From positions 310,001-374,000 of the forward strand of contig JAQFWX010000031.1 of assembly GCA_027605045.1 (NCBI GenBank): 64,000 bases of DNA, read 5' to 3'. Under the pieces are notes generated by a model. It was not told where the DNA came from, searched no databases, and worked only from the letters and a program-made list of their open reading frames with translations. Below are positions 51,395-61,069 of the stretch, one piece after another. This DNA comes from Phallus indusiatus. Taxonomy: Eukaryota > Basidiomycota > Agaricomycetes > Phallales > Phallaceae. A program made the position numbers and the translations under genes. Each line of letters begins with the position of its first letter. Within the stretch, counting starts at the first letter, position 1.

Positions 51395-53014
51395 ATGCTT
51401 GACCGCATTCCATACGAAATATTCAGCAGAATCATAAAGATTTCGTACGCCGAATACCCTTCTTCCAAATATTTCAACGAGATCAACCTACCCCCAATCA
51501 AAGCCACCCATGTTTGTCATTCTTGGAGAACCGCCCTTGTATCCGATCCGACTATGTGGACCTGCTTCGAGCTCGGCGGCCACGGGACGAGTTCGAGCGT
51601 GGATCTATTTGATCAAATACTTTATCGTTCAGGCTCTTGCTTATTGCACGTTTTTATTAGACTTTATGGTTTTACTGCCGAGCCGGCGGGTGCCATCTCT
51701 CTTTGGCAGTACAAGCTCTCGGTCATTTTCCAACACATGCACAGATGCCGCCAACTTCAAATAGAGACTACAACCCTATTAGGGATTCTTCTCTTTGATT
51801 GTCTCGACAAGCCCGCTCCTATGTTACAAAATTTCAACCTCCTCGTTTACGTGGATAACGAAGATTGGAAGCAAAAGCAGATGCTCCAAACGTTTTATAA
51901 AACTTTGTTTTCTGGACATACACCCAGTCTCGAACATTTAAATCTTCAGATTACTGATGGTGTGAACAACAATTTTCAGCTAGCTATATTTAAAAACCTA
52001 TCGAGTCTTCGTCTCTGGTTTACCGAGGTCGCGGTCATCGACGGTGATATTCTGCTAGATATCTTACAATCATCACCCCATCTTCGTATGCTCGACATGG
52101 AATGGTTCTACGAAAGAGACGGACCTATTGTGCGAGTGTCTTCCGACCGCCGGATTATGTTGCCGCACCTGCGGGACCTCTCGCTCCGAGGCCAAGTCAC
52201 AATTGATACGATAAATCTTGTTCTGGGACATATTGATTTTCCAATGGAGAAAGTCACGTTTGATATTGCATGCGAGGGTTCTTACCAAAAAATGTCGGGC
52301 TCAGCCAGTTTATCGCATTTCCTTTCTCATCGGCAATTCACCTGTGTCTCGGTATCAAGTTATCTTTTCCAACTCTTCGTAACCATCGAATTTCTCGAGG
52401 AGATGGACCAAAGGTCTACCCGCTCAAGACTTAAAACGAAGCCGGACGTCGGTCTCACGTACGATCTGTCTATGTTTTTGGGCACATTTGATACATCGGG
52501 TATTACGCACATGTCCCTGAAAAATGTCTTATTGAGGACGATGGCTGTCAGAAACGTTTTGGTCTTGCTATTGGAATATCTAGGCGTCGAACATGGGTAT
52601 TCGGTCAAGCGAGTCATACTGTACGACGAGCCCGAGACTTATGGTTCGTACCTCGAGGCGTTGTTGCCATCAAGACCCACCGGTAAATCCGAAACACAAG
52701 CGAGTTCGGAATCTTACGACAACAATAATATCGACTCGGAGTTGGACACCGACGCTTTCCAAGAGCAATTGTTTCCCTGCCCATCCTTACGCACACTCGA
52801 AGTGTTTCTCTCTCGTAATAACGACATTGACGCAGTAACGTTGGAAGAAGCCCATCTCCCAGCCCTCTCCAGGTGCTCTAGGATCCGAGAACGAGCTGGA
52901 TACCCGTTGAAATGTATAGCAAACTGCGGTGGACTTTTGAATTTGGCAAAGGAGATTGAAGCGTGGTTGCAGACACATGGCTCTGGTCATTCTATTGAGG
53001 TAAAAGTTAAATGA
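51395..53014 (+). CDS. F-box/LRR-like protein, tandem family
   Basis: 539 residues, intronless. The F-box lies at residues 1-65: MLDRIPYEIFSRIIKISY, then IKATHVCHSWRTALVSDP and TMWTC. The rest is an irregular leucine-rich region with conserved HLRDLSLRG and the C-terminal block CPSLRTLEVFL ... HLPALSRCSRIRERAGY. It is expected to pair with Skp1 in an SCF ubiquitin ligase; the target is unknown. The start is the ATG after TCAACGTAACG, a context repeated at 53615. Upstream (about 51284) it shares GCTTCTGATTGAGCCGGCC with the copy at 56278, so promoters were duplicated with the genes. Confidence 0.85.
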   Translation: MLDRIPYEIFSRIIKISYAEYPSSKYFNEINLPPIKATHVCHSWRTALVSDPTMWTCFELGGHGTSSSVDLFDQILYRSGSCLLHVFIRLYGFTAEPAGAISLWQYKLSVIFQHMHRCRQLQIETTTLLGILLFDCLDKPAPMLQNFNLLVYVDNEDWKQKQMLQTFYKTLFSGHTPSLEHLNLQITDGVNNNFQLAIFKNLSSLRLWFTEVAVIDGDILLDILQSSPHLRMLDMEWFYERDGPIVRVSSDRRIMLPHLRDLSLRGQVTIDTINLVLGHIDFPMEKVTFDIACEGSYQKMSGSASLSHFLSHRQFTCVSVSSYLFQLFVTIEFLEEMDQRSTRSRLKTKPDVGLTYDLSMFLGTFDTSGITHMSLKNVLLRTMAVRNVLVLLLEYLGVEHGYSVKRVILYDEPETYGSYLEALLPSRPTGKSETQASSESYDNNNIDSELDTDAFQEQLFPCPSLRTLEVFLSRNNDIDAVTLEEAHLPALSRCSRIRERAGYPLKCIANCGGLLNLAKEIEAWLQTHGSGHSIEVKVK

Positions 53015-53271
53015 GACCATGTGGAATAATTGGAGTACTACTCTCTTCGCGACATGAACAGAATGAACTTGGAATGGTATCTAGTAGACGTTCTCTCGGG
53101 GCGATATTCTCTAGCGTAAAGTCATGCAAGTCGCAGGTACAATGGCGGCAGAATCTAGACTGCGCGAGGTTAATAGACATTTTGATTCAATTGTCGGCGA
53201 AATGCTATGGGTGTTAATAGTGACAGTATTGTAATTTCTCACTCTATAACACACATTTTTCGTGCATAGCG

Positions 53272-53490
53272 ATGTTCAACCGTATTCCATGTGAAATATT
53301 CATCAATATCCTTTTGATTCATTCTACCATTCTCCTGAATTTGACCTATAGTGCTAAGTGGAGAAAAGACCTCCTATCCAATCCAATTAGTTTTGTGGAC
53401 CCGCAACAGCCCCATCAGAAGAAACCATATCTAGATTCATTTGACCAAACATTTTCTCATTCTGGCTCTTACCTACCACGGACTCACGAG
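53272..53490 (+). pseudogene. F-box gene fragment
   Basis: MFNRIPCEIFINILLIHS, then KWRKDLLSNP and DSFDQTFSHSGSYLP, follow the family pattern for about 70 residues with the central F-box part deleted. The similarity then stops. The following bases lead into the upstream region of the next intact gene. It is a truncated tandem copy. Confidence 0.7.
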
Positions 53491-53614
53491 GAGCGATTGG
53501 ACGAGGCACAAACGAGGCAGCACGTCCGCTGTAGGCTCGGCACCAAGCCCCTTCACACTCCGACAGTGGTAGTGATGACTACCGTATGTGACGTTACACC
53601 CGTAACGCGTAACG

Positions 53615-55267
53615 ATGCTTGACCGCATTCCATACGAGATATTCAGCAAAATCATAAAGATTTTATATACCAGAGATATATTCTATTCATTCCACCCATC
53701 CAAGGATTTCGACGAAATTAATGTACCTCCGATCAAAGCAACCCACGTTTGTCGTTCTTGGCGGAAGTCCCTTCTATCCGATCCGACTATGTGGATCTGC
53801 ATCAGGCTCACTGACTCGGACGGGACGAAACCGCGCCTGGATCAAGTTACACACACACTTGATCATTCTGGCTCTTGCCCATTGCACATTTCTATTGAAC
53901 TTCGTGAAAGTACGCACCTAGATCTCATCGACATCATTGATCACCCGCACATGATCTGGGCCATCTCCCAACAAATGCACAGATGTCGCCAACTCCAAAT
54001 AGAAATTTCATCGCAACAAGCGCCCTTTATCTTCCACCGTTTTGTAACACCCCCTCCTATATTACAAAAGTTCTATCTTCACGTGGAATTGGACCGCGAA
54101 AGTTTGGAGCACGAGAGTGTGCTCCTGAGACTACATGAAACTTTGTTTTCTGGACATGTGCCCAGTCTCGAACATCTGAATCTTCAAATCGTTGATGATT
54201 TGAACAACATTCAGCTAGCTCTATTCCAAAACCTATCGAGTCTTCATCTCTTATTTGACGAGATCGCTGTCATCCGGGGTGATATCTTGCTGGACATCTT
54301 ACAAGCATCGCCTCATCTTCGCACGCTCGACATGAAGTGGGTCTTCGAAGGAAACGCGCCCATTGTGTGGATGTCTTCCGATCGGATTAAATTACCGTAT
54401 CTGCGAGACCTCTCGCTCCGAGGCAGAGGCACGGTTGATACAATAAATCTTGTTCTTGGACATCTCGATTTTCCGATGGAAAACGTCATGTTCAATATTG
54501 AATGCGAGGATTCTTCCTACAAAATGTCGAACTCAACCATTCTATTACATTTCCTTTCCCATCGACGTTTCACTTTTATCTCGGTTTCAAATTCTTTATC
54601 CCATTCTTACGTGGTTATCGAATTCCTCGAGGCGATAGACCAAAGATCTACCAGCTCAAGATTTAAAACGACGTCCACGATCGTCCATGCGTGTTCGAAC
54701 GAGCTGCCTGAATTTTTGCGAACATTCAATGCGCTGGATGTCACGCACATGTCCTTAGAAAATATCCCATTTACTGGGGTGATTTTGAGAAATATCTTGT
54801 TCTCGCTAGAGAATTTGCAATATTTACGCGTCCAACATGGGAATTCGGATGAGCAGGTCATATCGCACGACGAGTCTGGGGCTTACGGTTCGTACCTCAA
54901 GGCGTTGTTGCCTTCAAAGCCCACCGGCGATTCCAAATCACCAGCGAGTTCGGAATTTGACACAGGTGACAGTAATATGGATTCGGAGTCGGATACCAAC
55001 ACTTTCCAAGGGCAATTGTTTCCTTGCCCATCCTTGCGCACACTCGAAGTACTTCTCTCTGATAATGACGCTTACGAGGTGACACTGGACGAAGCCCATC
55101 TCCCAGCGCTCTCCAGGTGCTCTAGGATCCGAGAACAAGCTGGACACCCATTGAAGTGTATAGTCGACTGCGGTGGACTTTTGGACTTGGCGAAGGACAT
55201 TGAAGTATGGTTGCGAACACACGAATCTGATCTTTCTATTGAGGTTAAGGTTAGTACAGCTAAATAG
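53615..55267 (+). CDS. F-box/LRR-like protein, tandem family
   Basis: 550 residues, intronless: MLDRIPYEIFSKIIKILY, IKATHVCRSWRKSLLSDP, TMWICIRL, then the leucine-rich body and CPSLRTLEVLLSDNDAY ... LSRCSRIREQAGHPL. No frame damage is seen. Compared with its neighbours it carries a longer loop after the first helix. SCF substrate-receptor role inferred from the family. Confidence 0.85.
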   Translation: MLDRIPYEIFSKIIKILYTRDIFYSFHPSKDFDEINVPPIKATHVCRSWRKSLLSDPTMWICIRLTDSDGTKPRLDQVTHTLDHSGSCPLHISIELRESTHLDLIDIIDHPHMIWAISQQMHRCRQLQIEISSQQAPFIFHRFVTPPPILQKFYLHVELDRESLEHESVLLRLHETLFSGHVPSLEHLNLQIVDDLNNIQLALFQNLSSLHLLFDEIAVIRGDILLDILQASPHLRTLDMKWVFEGNAPIVWMSSDRIKLPYLRDLSLRGRGTVDTINLVLGHLDFPMENVMFNIECEDSSYKMSNSTILLHFLSHRRFTFISVSNSLSHSYVVIEFLEAIDQRSTSSRFKTTSTIVHACSNELPEFLRTFNALDVTHMSLENIPFTGVILRNILFSLENLQYLRVQHGNSDEQVISHDESGAYGSYLKALLPSKPTGDSKSPASSEFDTGDSNMDSESDTNTFQGQLFPCPSLRTLEVLLSDNDAYEVTLDEAHLPALSRCSRIREQAGHPLKCIVDCGGLLDLAKDIEVWLRTHESDLSIEVKVSTAK

Positions 55268-56277
55268 GACCATGTAAAATAAAGTATTTTCTTTGAATCC
55301 TGAACAAAATGACATTCATTCGGAGAAATAGTTATATCCTTTCCATAATAGCTCTTTGCGTGAGCAACTGTGGCACTATGCGAAGCAGCCACATTAAATA
55401 ATATTCCAACATTTCTTTCACATTTATTAAGGTTTAACTCGGGTTTTGTGCATATTTTTGCATAACTAGTTATCCAAGCTCCTGTAAAGCTACGCTCTTT
55501 CGCGAACAGTCACTGTCCCATTACTAGTACTTAACGTTAGATTTATCCCTTATATGAAGTTTGAAAGAAAAATGTTTGGAAGAAGCAAGGAAAAAGCGGC
55601 GACTGTCAGTTTGGATGCAACATTAGTTTGAGCGGTCGGGTCCAACAAAGGAGGGTCAGAACACTTGCCAGAGCGCAATTAATACTTGATATATAAATGG
55701 GAGGTATTACTGGAGGAGCAGTATTTTCTGCGGGATATGTTGTCTTAGGTCCTCGTGTACTAGAATTCTCGTGAAAATTACAACGCCTGAGCTACTCGTT
55801 CGGTGCTGGGAAGGGTTGGATACGTGAAGTCCTCCACTTCAGTCTCGGGTGCTCCGCATTGGAATTATGATTTTGTGCCTGTTTGACGTTGCTTTCGAAG
55901 TTTTCTGGAAGTGGTCTCAGGAAAAGTACGGAGCAGTGGATGTATCTTACTGATATGACAAACAACAGTCTCTTCAGAAACAAAATCACTTCAATGCTTC
56001 AAACTCAGGAACATAGCGGAGTCATCATCGACTGAATTTATGTCTCTTTAAGCTCAACGAGGAGAAATTGGCGTAACATTTTGTGTTGGGTTGTCGGAGA
56101 TTGTTTCAGCTTGAAGAGTTGGCAAAATGTGGGACCGAAGCCGAGCGCTTCTGATTGAGCCGGCCTTTAGGCCCTTCACCGGCGTAGTCACACAAGCTGT
56201 TGCATTCAATGGCGGCGGAGTGCTGACAGCGTATCAATTTTCACTTTCACGACGCACTGTAATCGTGTAGTATGACA
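55268..56277. other. intergenic between tandem F-box copies
   Basis: About 1 kb. The part from ~56147 (GCTTCTGATTGAGCCGGCC) is homologous to the promoter of the 51395 copy. No gene is supported in the rest. Confidence 0.5.
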
Positions 56278-57911
56278 ATGCTCGACCGCATTCCATGCGA
56301 GATATTTAGCGAAATCATCAAGATTTCGAATACCAAGGACGTATTTCGTTCCGGTGATTTCGACGAGATCATTGTACCCCCGATCAAAGCAACTCACGTT
56401 TGTCGTTCCTGGAGAACTGCCCTTCTATCCAATCCGACTATGTGGACCTACATCGTGCTCAAGGGCGGGACGAAACCACGCGTGGATCAATTTGACCAAA
56501 CACTCCGTCGTTCTGGCACTTGCCCATTGCACGTTATTATTGACTTATGGGCTAATCCCATCGACCCACACCCCATCATTCATGATTATTACAAACTCTC
56601 GGTCATTTCCCAACAAATGCACAGGTGTCGTCAACTCCAAATGGAGGTTTCACCACAATTGGAACCTTTGGTCGTTCACTGTCTCGACAAGCCCGCTCCT
56701 ATACTACAAAATTTCTATCTCAGCGTTTATTTGGATTCCGACGATTCGGACCATGAGAACATGCTCCGAAGATTTCATGAAATCCTGTTTTCTGGACATG
56801 CGCCCAATCTCGAACATTTAAGTCTTCTAATCGTCGATAACTTGGACAATTTTCAGTTGTCTTTGTTTGAAAATCTATCGAGTCTTCAACTCTCATTCAT
56901 TGATGTCACATTCGTTGAGGGTGAAGTTCTGCTAGACATTTTACAGTCATCACCCCATCTTCGTACGCTCAACATGGAGCTGTACTACGGAGTAGACAAA
57001 CCCTTTGTGTGGACGCCTTCCAAACGTCGGATTACATTGCCGCACCTACGATACCTCTCACTCCAAGGCGAAGTTACGGTTGATGTGGCAAATCTTGTAC
57101 TGGGACATCTTGATTTGCTGATGGAGAACGTCACATTTGATATTGCATGCGAGGATTTCTACCACAAAATGTCGGACTCGACCATTCTATTGAACTTCCT
57201 TTCCCATCGGTGTTTCACCTTTGTCTCGGCTTCGAATTTTTTAGGCCGTCTGAAGATTATATTCTTAGAGGAGATGGATCAAAGGATATACGGGTTCAAG
57301 ATTTGCAACAATAGCCTCAACTTTGGACAGTGCGTCTGTGCATGGTTTGCCTAAATTTTTGCGAACGTCCAATGCACTGGATATTACACACATGTCCTTG
57401 AGAACAATCCCGTTTGATAGAAAATTTGCTATATTTACGCGTTCACCATGGGGATTATGACGATCACGTCCTACATTGCGGCGAGTCTCGATTCTTCGGT
57501 TCGTACCTAAAGGCCTTGTTGCCTCTTAGGCCTCAACGTTCCACTAGCAATTCCAAAACTCGGGCAAGTCGAGAAAATTCTGAATCTGATTCAGATGAAC
57601 AGCAGCCTGAGAGCGACATAGATTCGGACATCGACGCTTATCAAGGACAATTATTTCCCTGTCCATCTTTACGCACGCTCGAAGTACTTCTCTCTGATGA
57701 CGACCTTTACCAAGTTCCATTGGATGAAGCCCATCTCCCAGCGCTTTCCAGGTGTTCCAGGATTCGAAAACAAGCTGGGTACCCGTTGAAGTGTATAGCC
57801 AACTGTGGTGGACTTTTGAACTTGGCGAAGGATATTGAAGCATGGTTGCGGACACACGACGCTGGTCTTTCTGTTGAGGTTAGGGTTAGAACAGCCAATG
57901 AGACCATGTAA
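56278..57911 (+). pseudogene. F-box/LRR-like gene with two frameshifts
   Basis: It starts MLDRIPCEIFSEIIKISN with an intact F-box (IKATHVCRSWRTALLSNP) and leucine-rich body to about 57300 (FLEEMDQRIYG). A frameshift leads to a stop at 57352-57354. The middle frame (PKFLRTSNALDITHMS) is followed near 57416 by a deletion of ~30 bp and another shift. The last frame restores ENLLYLRVHHGDYDD and the family C-terminus to TGA/TAA at about 57911. Without the shifts it would be a normal family member, so the loss is recent. Confidence 0.8.
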
Positions 57912-58103
57912 AATAATTGGAGTACTTTCTTCACGAAATGAACCGGTCGAGCATTCCTGGCGTAAAGTCACACTAGTCACAGCACAACGGCGGCCTGCGT
58001 GAAGCTGGACATTGATTCAATTGTCGGCGGAATGTTATGGGTGTTGATGGTGTCCACAATTGAACTTTTTTTCTTTATAGCACATTCCCCCTCGCGCATA
58101 ACG

Positions 58104-59780
58104 ATGTTCGACCGCATTCCATGCGAAATATTTAGCGAAATCATCAAGCTTTCATATACAAGCTATCGTTTTGATCCCTCCTACCCTTCTCAATTTGACA
58201 AGATCAATGTACCCCCGATCAAAGCAACTCATGTTTGCCGTTCGTGGAGAACCGCCCTTCTGTCCAATCCAACTATGTGGACCTGTATCAGGTTCACTCA
58301 CTGGCACTGGAAAAAAGCACACGTAGATCAATTTGACCAAACACTTTCTCGTTCTGGCTCTTGTCCATTGCACGTTTTTATCGACCTTCATGCCCATTAT
58401 ATCGACCCGAATCATATCGCTCGTCATTGGTACAAGCTTTCGGTCATTTCCCAACAAATGCACAGATGCCGCCAACTCCAAATCAAGGTTTCGGCACAGT
58501 TAAGACCTTTTGTCTTTCCCTGCCTCGACAAACCGGTTCCTATGCTCCAAAAATCCCATCTCGTCATTGATAGACATGAAAGTGATAGCCCAGAGTACAA
58601 GATCGAGCTTCGAAGGTTTCATGAAATTTTGTTCTCTGGACATGCCCCTAGTCTCAAACATTTGGATGTTCAAATTTGCGATGGTCTGGACAATCTTCAG
58701 CTATTCCTATTTCACAATCTATCGAGTCTTCATATTCTTTGCGACGAGGATACACATATCGATGGCGATCTCCTATTAGACATTCTACAATCATCGCCCT
58801 ATATCCATACGCTCCAGATCTCGGTGGAATACCTAAAACTACAAGAGCCTACCGTGTGGATGCCTTCAACCGATCGCCGGATTACGTTGCCACACCTTCG
58901 GAACCTCTCAATCAAGGGCCAATGTGGGGTTGAGATGATAAATCTTGTGTTGGGTCATCTTGATTTTCCAGTGGAGAACATCACATTTGATATCGAATGC
59001 AACGATTATTACCACAAAATCTCTGAATCAGCCCTTCTATTACAATTCCTATCCAATTGGCGTTTCACCTCTGTCTCGGTTTCGGATTGTCGGAGCCTTT
59101 TTCGCCCCGGCATCCAATTTTCCGAGGAGATGGATCAAGGATCTACAGGTTCAAGATTTGAAGTAACGTCTACAAATAGTGCGTCTTTGGATGATTTGAC
59201 TGCTTTTTTGCGGATGTTCAATACATTGGATATTACGCACATGTCCGTGAGAAGAGTCCCGTTTGATGGGATAATGCTCAGAACCATATTGGTTTCTTTA
59301 CAAAATTTGCAATATTTACGCGTTCACCATGGGGATTATGACGAACACGTCGTGTTTTACGGCCAATCTCGAATCTTCGGTTCGTACCTAAAGGCCTTGT
59401 TCCCTCTTATGCCTCAGCGTTCCACTGGAAATCCCAAAATTCGGGCAAGTCGAGCAAATTCTGAATCCAATACAGATGAGCCGCAGCTTGAGAACGACAT
59501 AGATTCGGACATCGACGCTTACCAAGGACAATTATTTCCCTGTCCATCTTTACGCACGCTCGAAGTACTTCTCTCTGATTACGACCTTTACCGAGTTCCA
59601 TTGAATGAAGCCCATCTCCCAGCGCTCTCCAGGTGTTCCAGGATTCGAGAACAAGCTGGATACCCATTAAAGTGTATAGCCAACTGTGGTGGGCTTTCGG
59701 ATTTGGCAAAGGACATTGAAGCATGGTTGCGGACGCATGGCTCGGGTCTTTCCATTGAGGTTAAGGTTAAACCTAAATGA
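58104..59780 (+). CDS. F-box/LRR-like protein, tandem family
   Basis: 558 residues from MFDRIPCEIFSEIIKLSY. An upstream in-frame GTG (57999) is rejected because all paralogs start at this ATG and the extra residues are untranslated-region-like. The F-box (IKATHVCRSWRTALLSNP, TMWTCIRF), leucine-rich body, acidic patch near residue 470 and terminal block (LSRCSRIREQAGYPLKC) are complete. It is the closest relative of the 56278 pseudogene. Role in an SCF ligase inferred from the family. Confidence 0.87.
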   Translation: MFDRIPCEIFSEIIKLSYTSYRFDPSYPSQFDKINVPPIKATHVCRSWRTALLSNPTMWTCIRFTHWHWKKAHVDQFDQTLSRSGSCPLHVFIDLHAHYIDPNHIARHWYKLSVISQQMHRCRQLQIKVSAQLRPFVFPCLDKPVPMLQKSHLVIDRHESDSPEYKIELRRFHEILFSGHAPSLKHLDVQICDGLDNLQLFLFHNLSSLHILCDEDTHIDGDLLLDILQSSPYIHTLQISVEYLKLQEPTVWMPSTDRRITLPHLRNLSIKGQCGVEMINLVLGHLDFPVENITFDIECNDYYHKISESALLLQFLSNWRFTSVSVSDCRSLFRPGIQFSEEMDQGSTGSRFEVTSTNSASLDDLTAFLRMFNTLDITHMSVRRVPFDGIMLRTILVSLQNLQYLRVHHGDYDEHVVFYGQSRIFGSYLKALFPLMPQRSTGNPKIRASRANSESNTDEPQLENDIDSDIDAYQGQLFPCPSLRTLEVLLSDYDLYRVPLNEAHLPALSRCSRIREQAGYPLKCIANCGGLSDLAKDIEAWLRTHGSGLSIEVKVKPK

Positions 59781-60868
59781 GGCCATGTAAAACAATTGGA
59801 GTATTCTTTTCGCGACCAATGAACGAAATGGACATTCTCTCGGAGAAATAGTTATATCCCTCCATACGAGCTCGTGAGCAACCACGTACTTACGTCTATG
59901 CTATGCGTCGTTATTAATAATGTTTGAATATATTTGCTTTAGATTAAACATGTATTTTGTTCATATTTCTACCATTCGTAACTACTTATCCGATGTCACT
60001 CGATTCCGCAATCTAACCAGCTTGCACAGTACAGCAACATAAAGATTTACTTTTTTATTTATTGATTTCATGAGTATCGTTACATTGCGGGTACCTAAGA
60101 TAACAGAACAAAAAAGGAACACAGGTTGAACAAAAAAAAACACAACAAAGAGGTATCCAAAAGAACGCCACTTGCCCCAGCATGATTCAACCCCGCGTTG
60201 GGAACTATACAAGCAACTTGGGAACATAAAAAAAATCTGAAGTTATCTTCGAGAAAAAACAAATACTATGCGAAAGACTAAACGTAGGTCCCAAAAGCTG
60301 CCTGCTTAGCTAAAGTTCTTGGAGTAAGAAACACGAACATCGGGCCACGGATTTGTGGTTGAAGTTGAACTCATTTAATTTTTAGTATATCAACGTTCAA
60401 GACGAATTCAAAACATTACCTACCATAATACAAAGCATGACGATAGGAAGGCTACAAGACTGTCCCAGGCAATCTGATTCTGACGGCTTTGTCGTGCCGT
60501 GTCGTTAATGGCCATTTTCCAAGTCCGCTTTCCGTTTCTGCCAACCTCCATCGTTCCATACCGGGCCCTGACTTTCAGATGCTGCAGATATTCTCTTTCC
60601 TGTCACTACTGAACGGTTCTATTTCTCTGCTGGACAAAGGTGTTCCCCTCAAGCCTTGCTTGTGTGGATGGGCGTCGGCATAAGCCGCATGACGTTGGTT
60701 GTGGAACACGCCGCGCGCACTACTTGAAGCAAGTAGATTATTGCATTATGTCCTTGCTCGACATACATCTTCGCTACGTTCATGCTTTCACTCTGGGCAT
60801 AGTGCAGATTATGATGATGCCAAAGGCTGTGTCTAAAGTACCGTTGATTGGTAATGTTGAATTCAATA
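59781..60868. other. intergenic, no gene recognised
   Basis: About 1.1 kb between the last F-box gene and the LINE 3' end. It has AT-rich stretches (60040-60260) and short frames only, none with a domain. Confidence 0.5.
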
Positions 60869-61069
60869 GGATGATGATGATTAATCAGGTTTATTGTCTA
60901 TAGGGTCGCCCCCGGTCAGACATTATACAATACATGTAATCTAAGTATGTTCGTATATGGTAAATTAATTCTAAAACATCTGTTCCCGTTTCCGGGATAT
61001 GGCCAGTCCTTCAGGAAGGTGCTTCAGCCGTGTGATTTTGGGTTTGAGAGGGGATGATAAGAAAGGTGT

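Noticed and set aside
57999..58103. N-terminal extension of the last F-box gene with a hydrophobic run (IELFFFIAH), possible signal anchor
   Set aside because: Starts at GTG, absent from all paralogs, which begin at the M(L/F)DRIPCEIF methionine.
60489..60903. Small frames before the LINE 3' end
   Set aside because: No domain, and partly overlapping the LINE 3' UTR.
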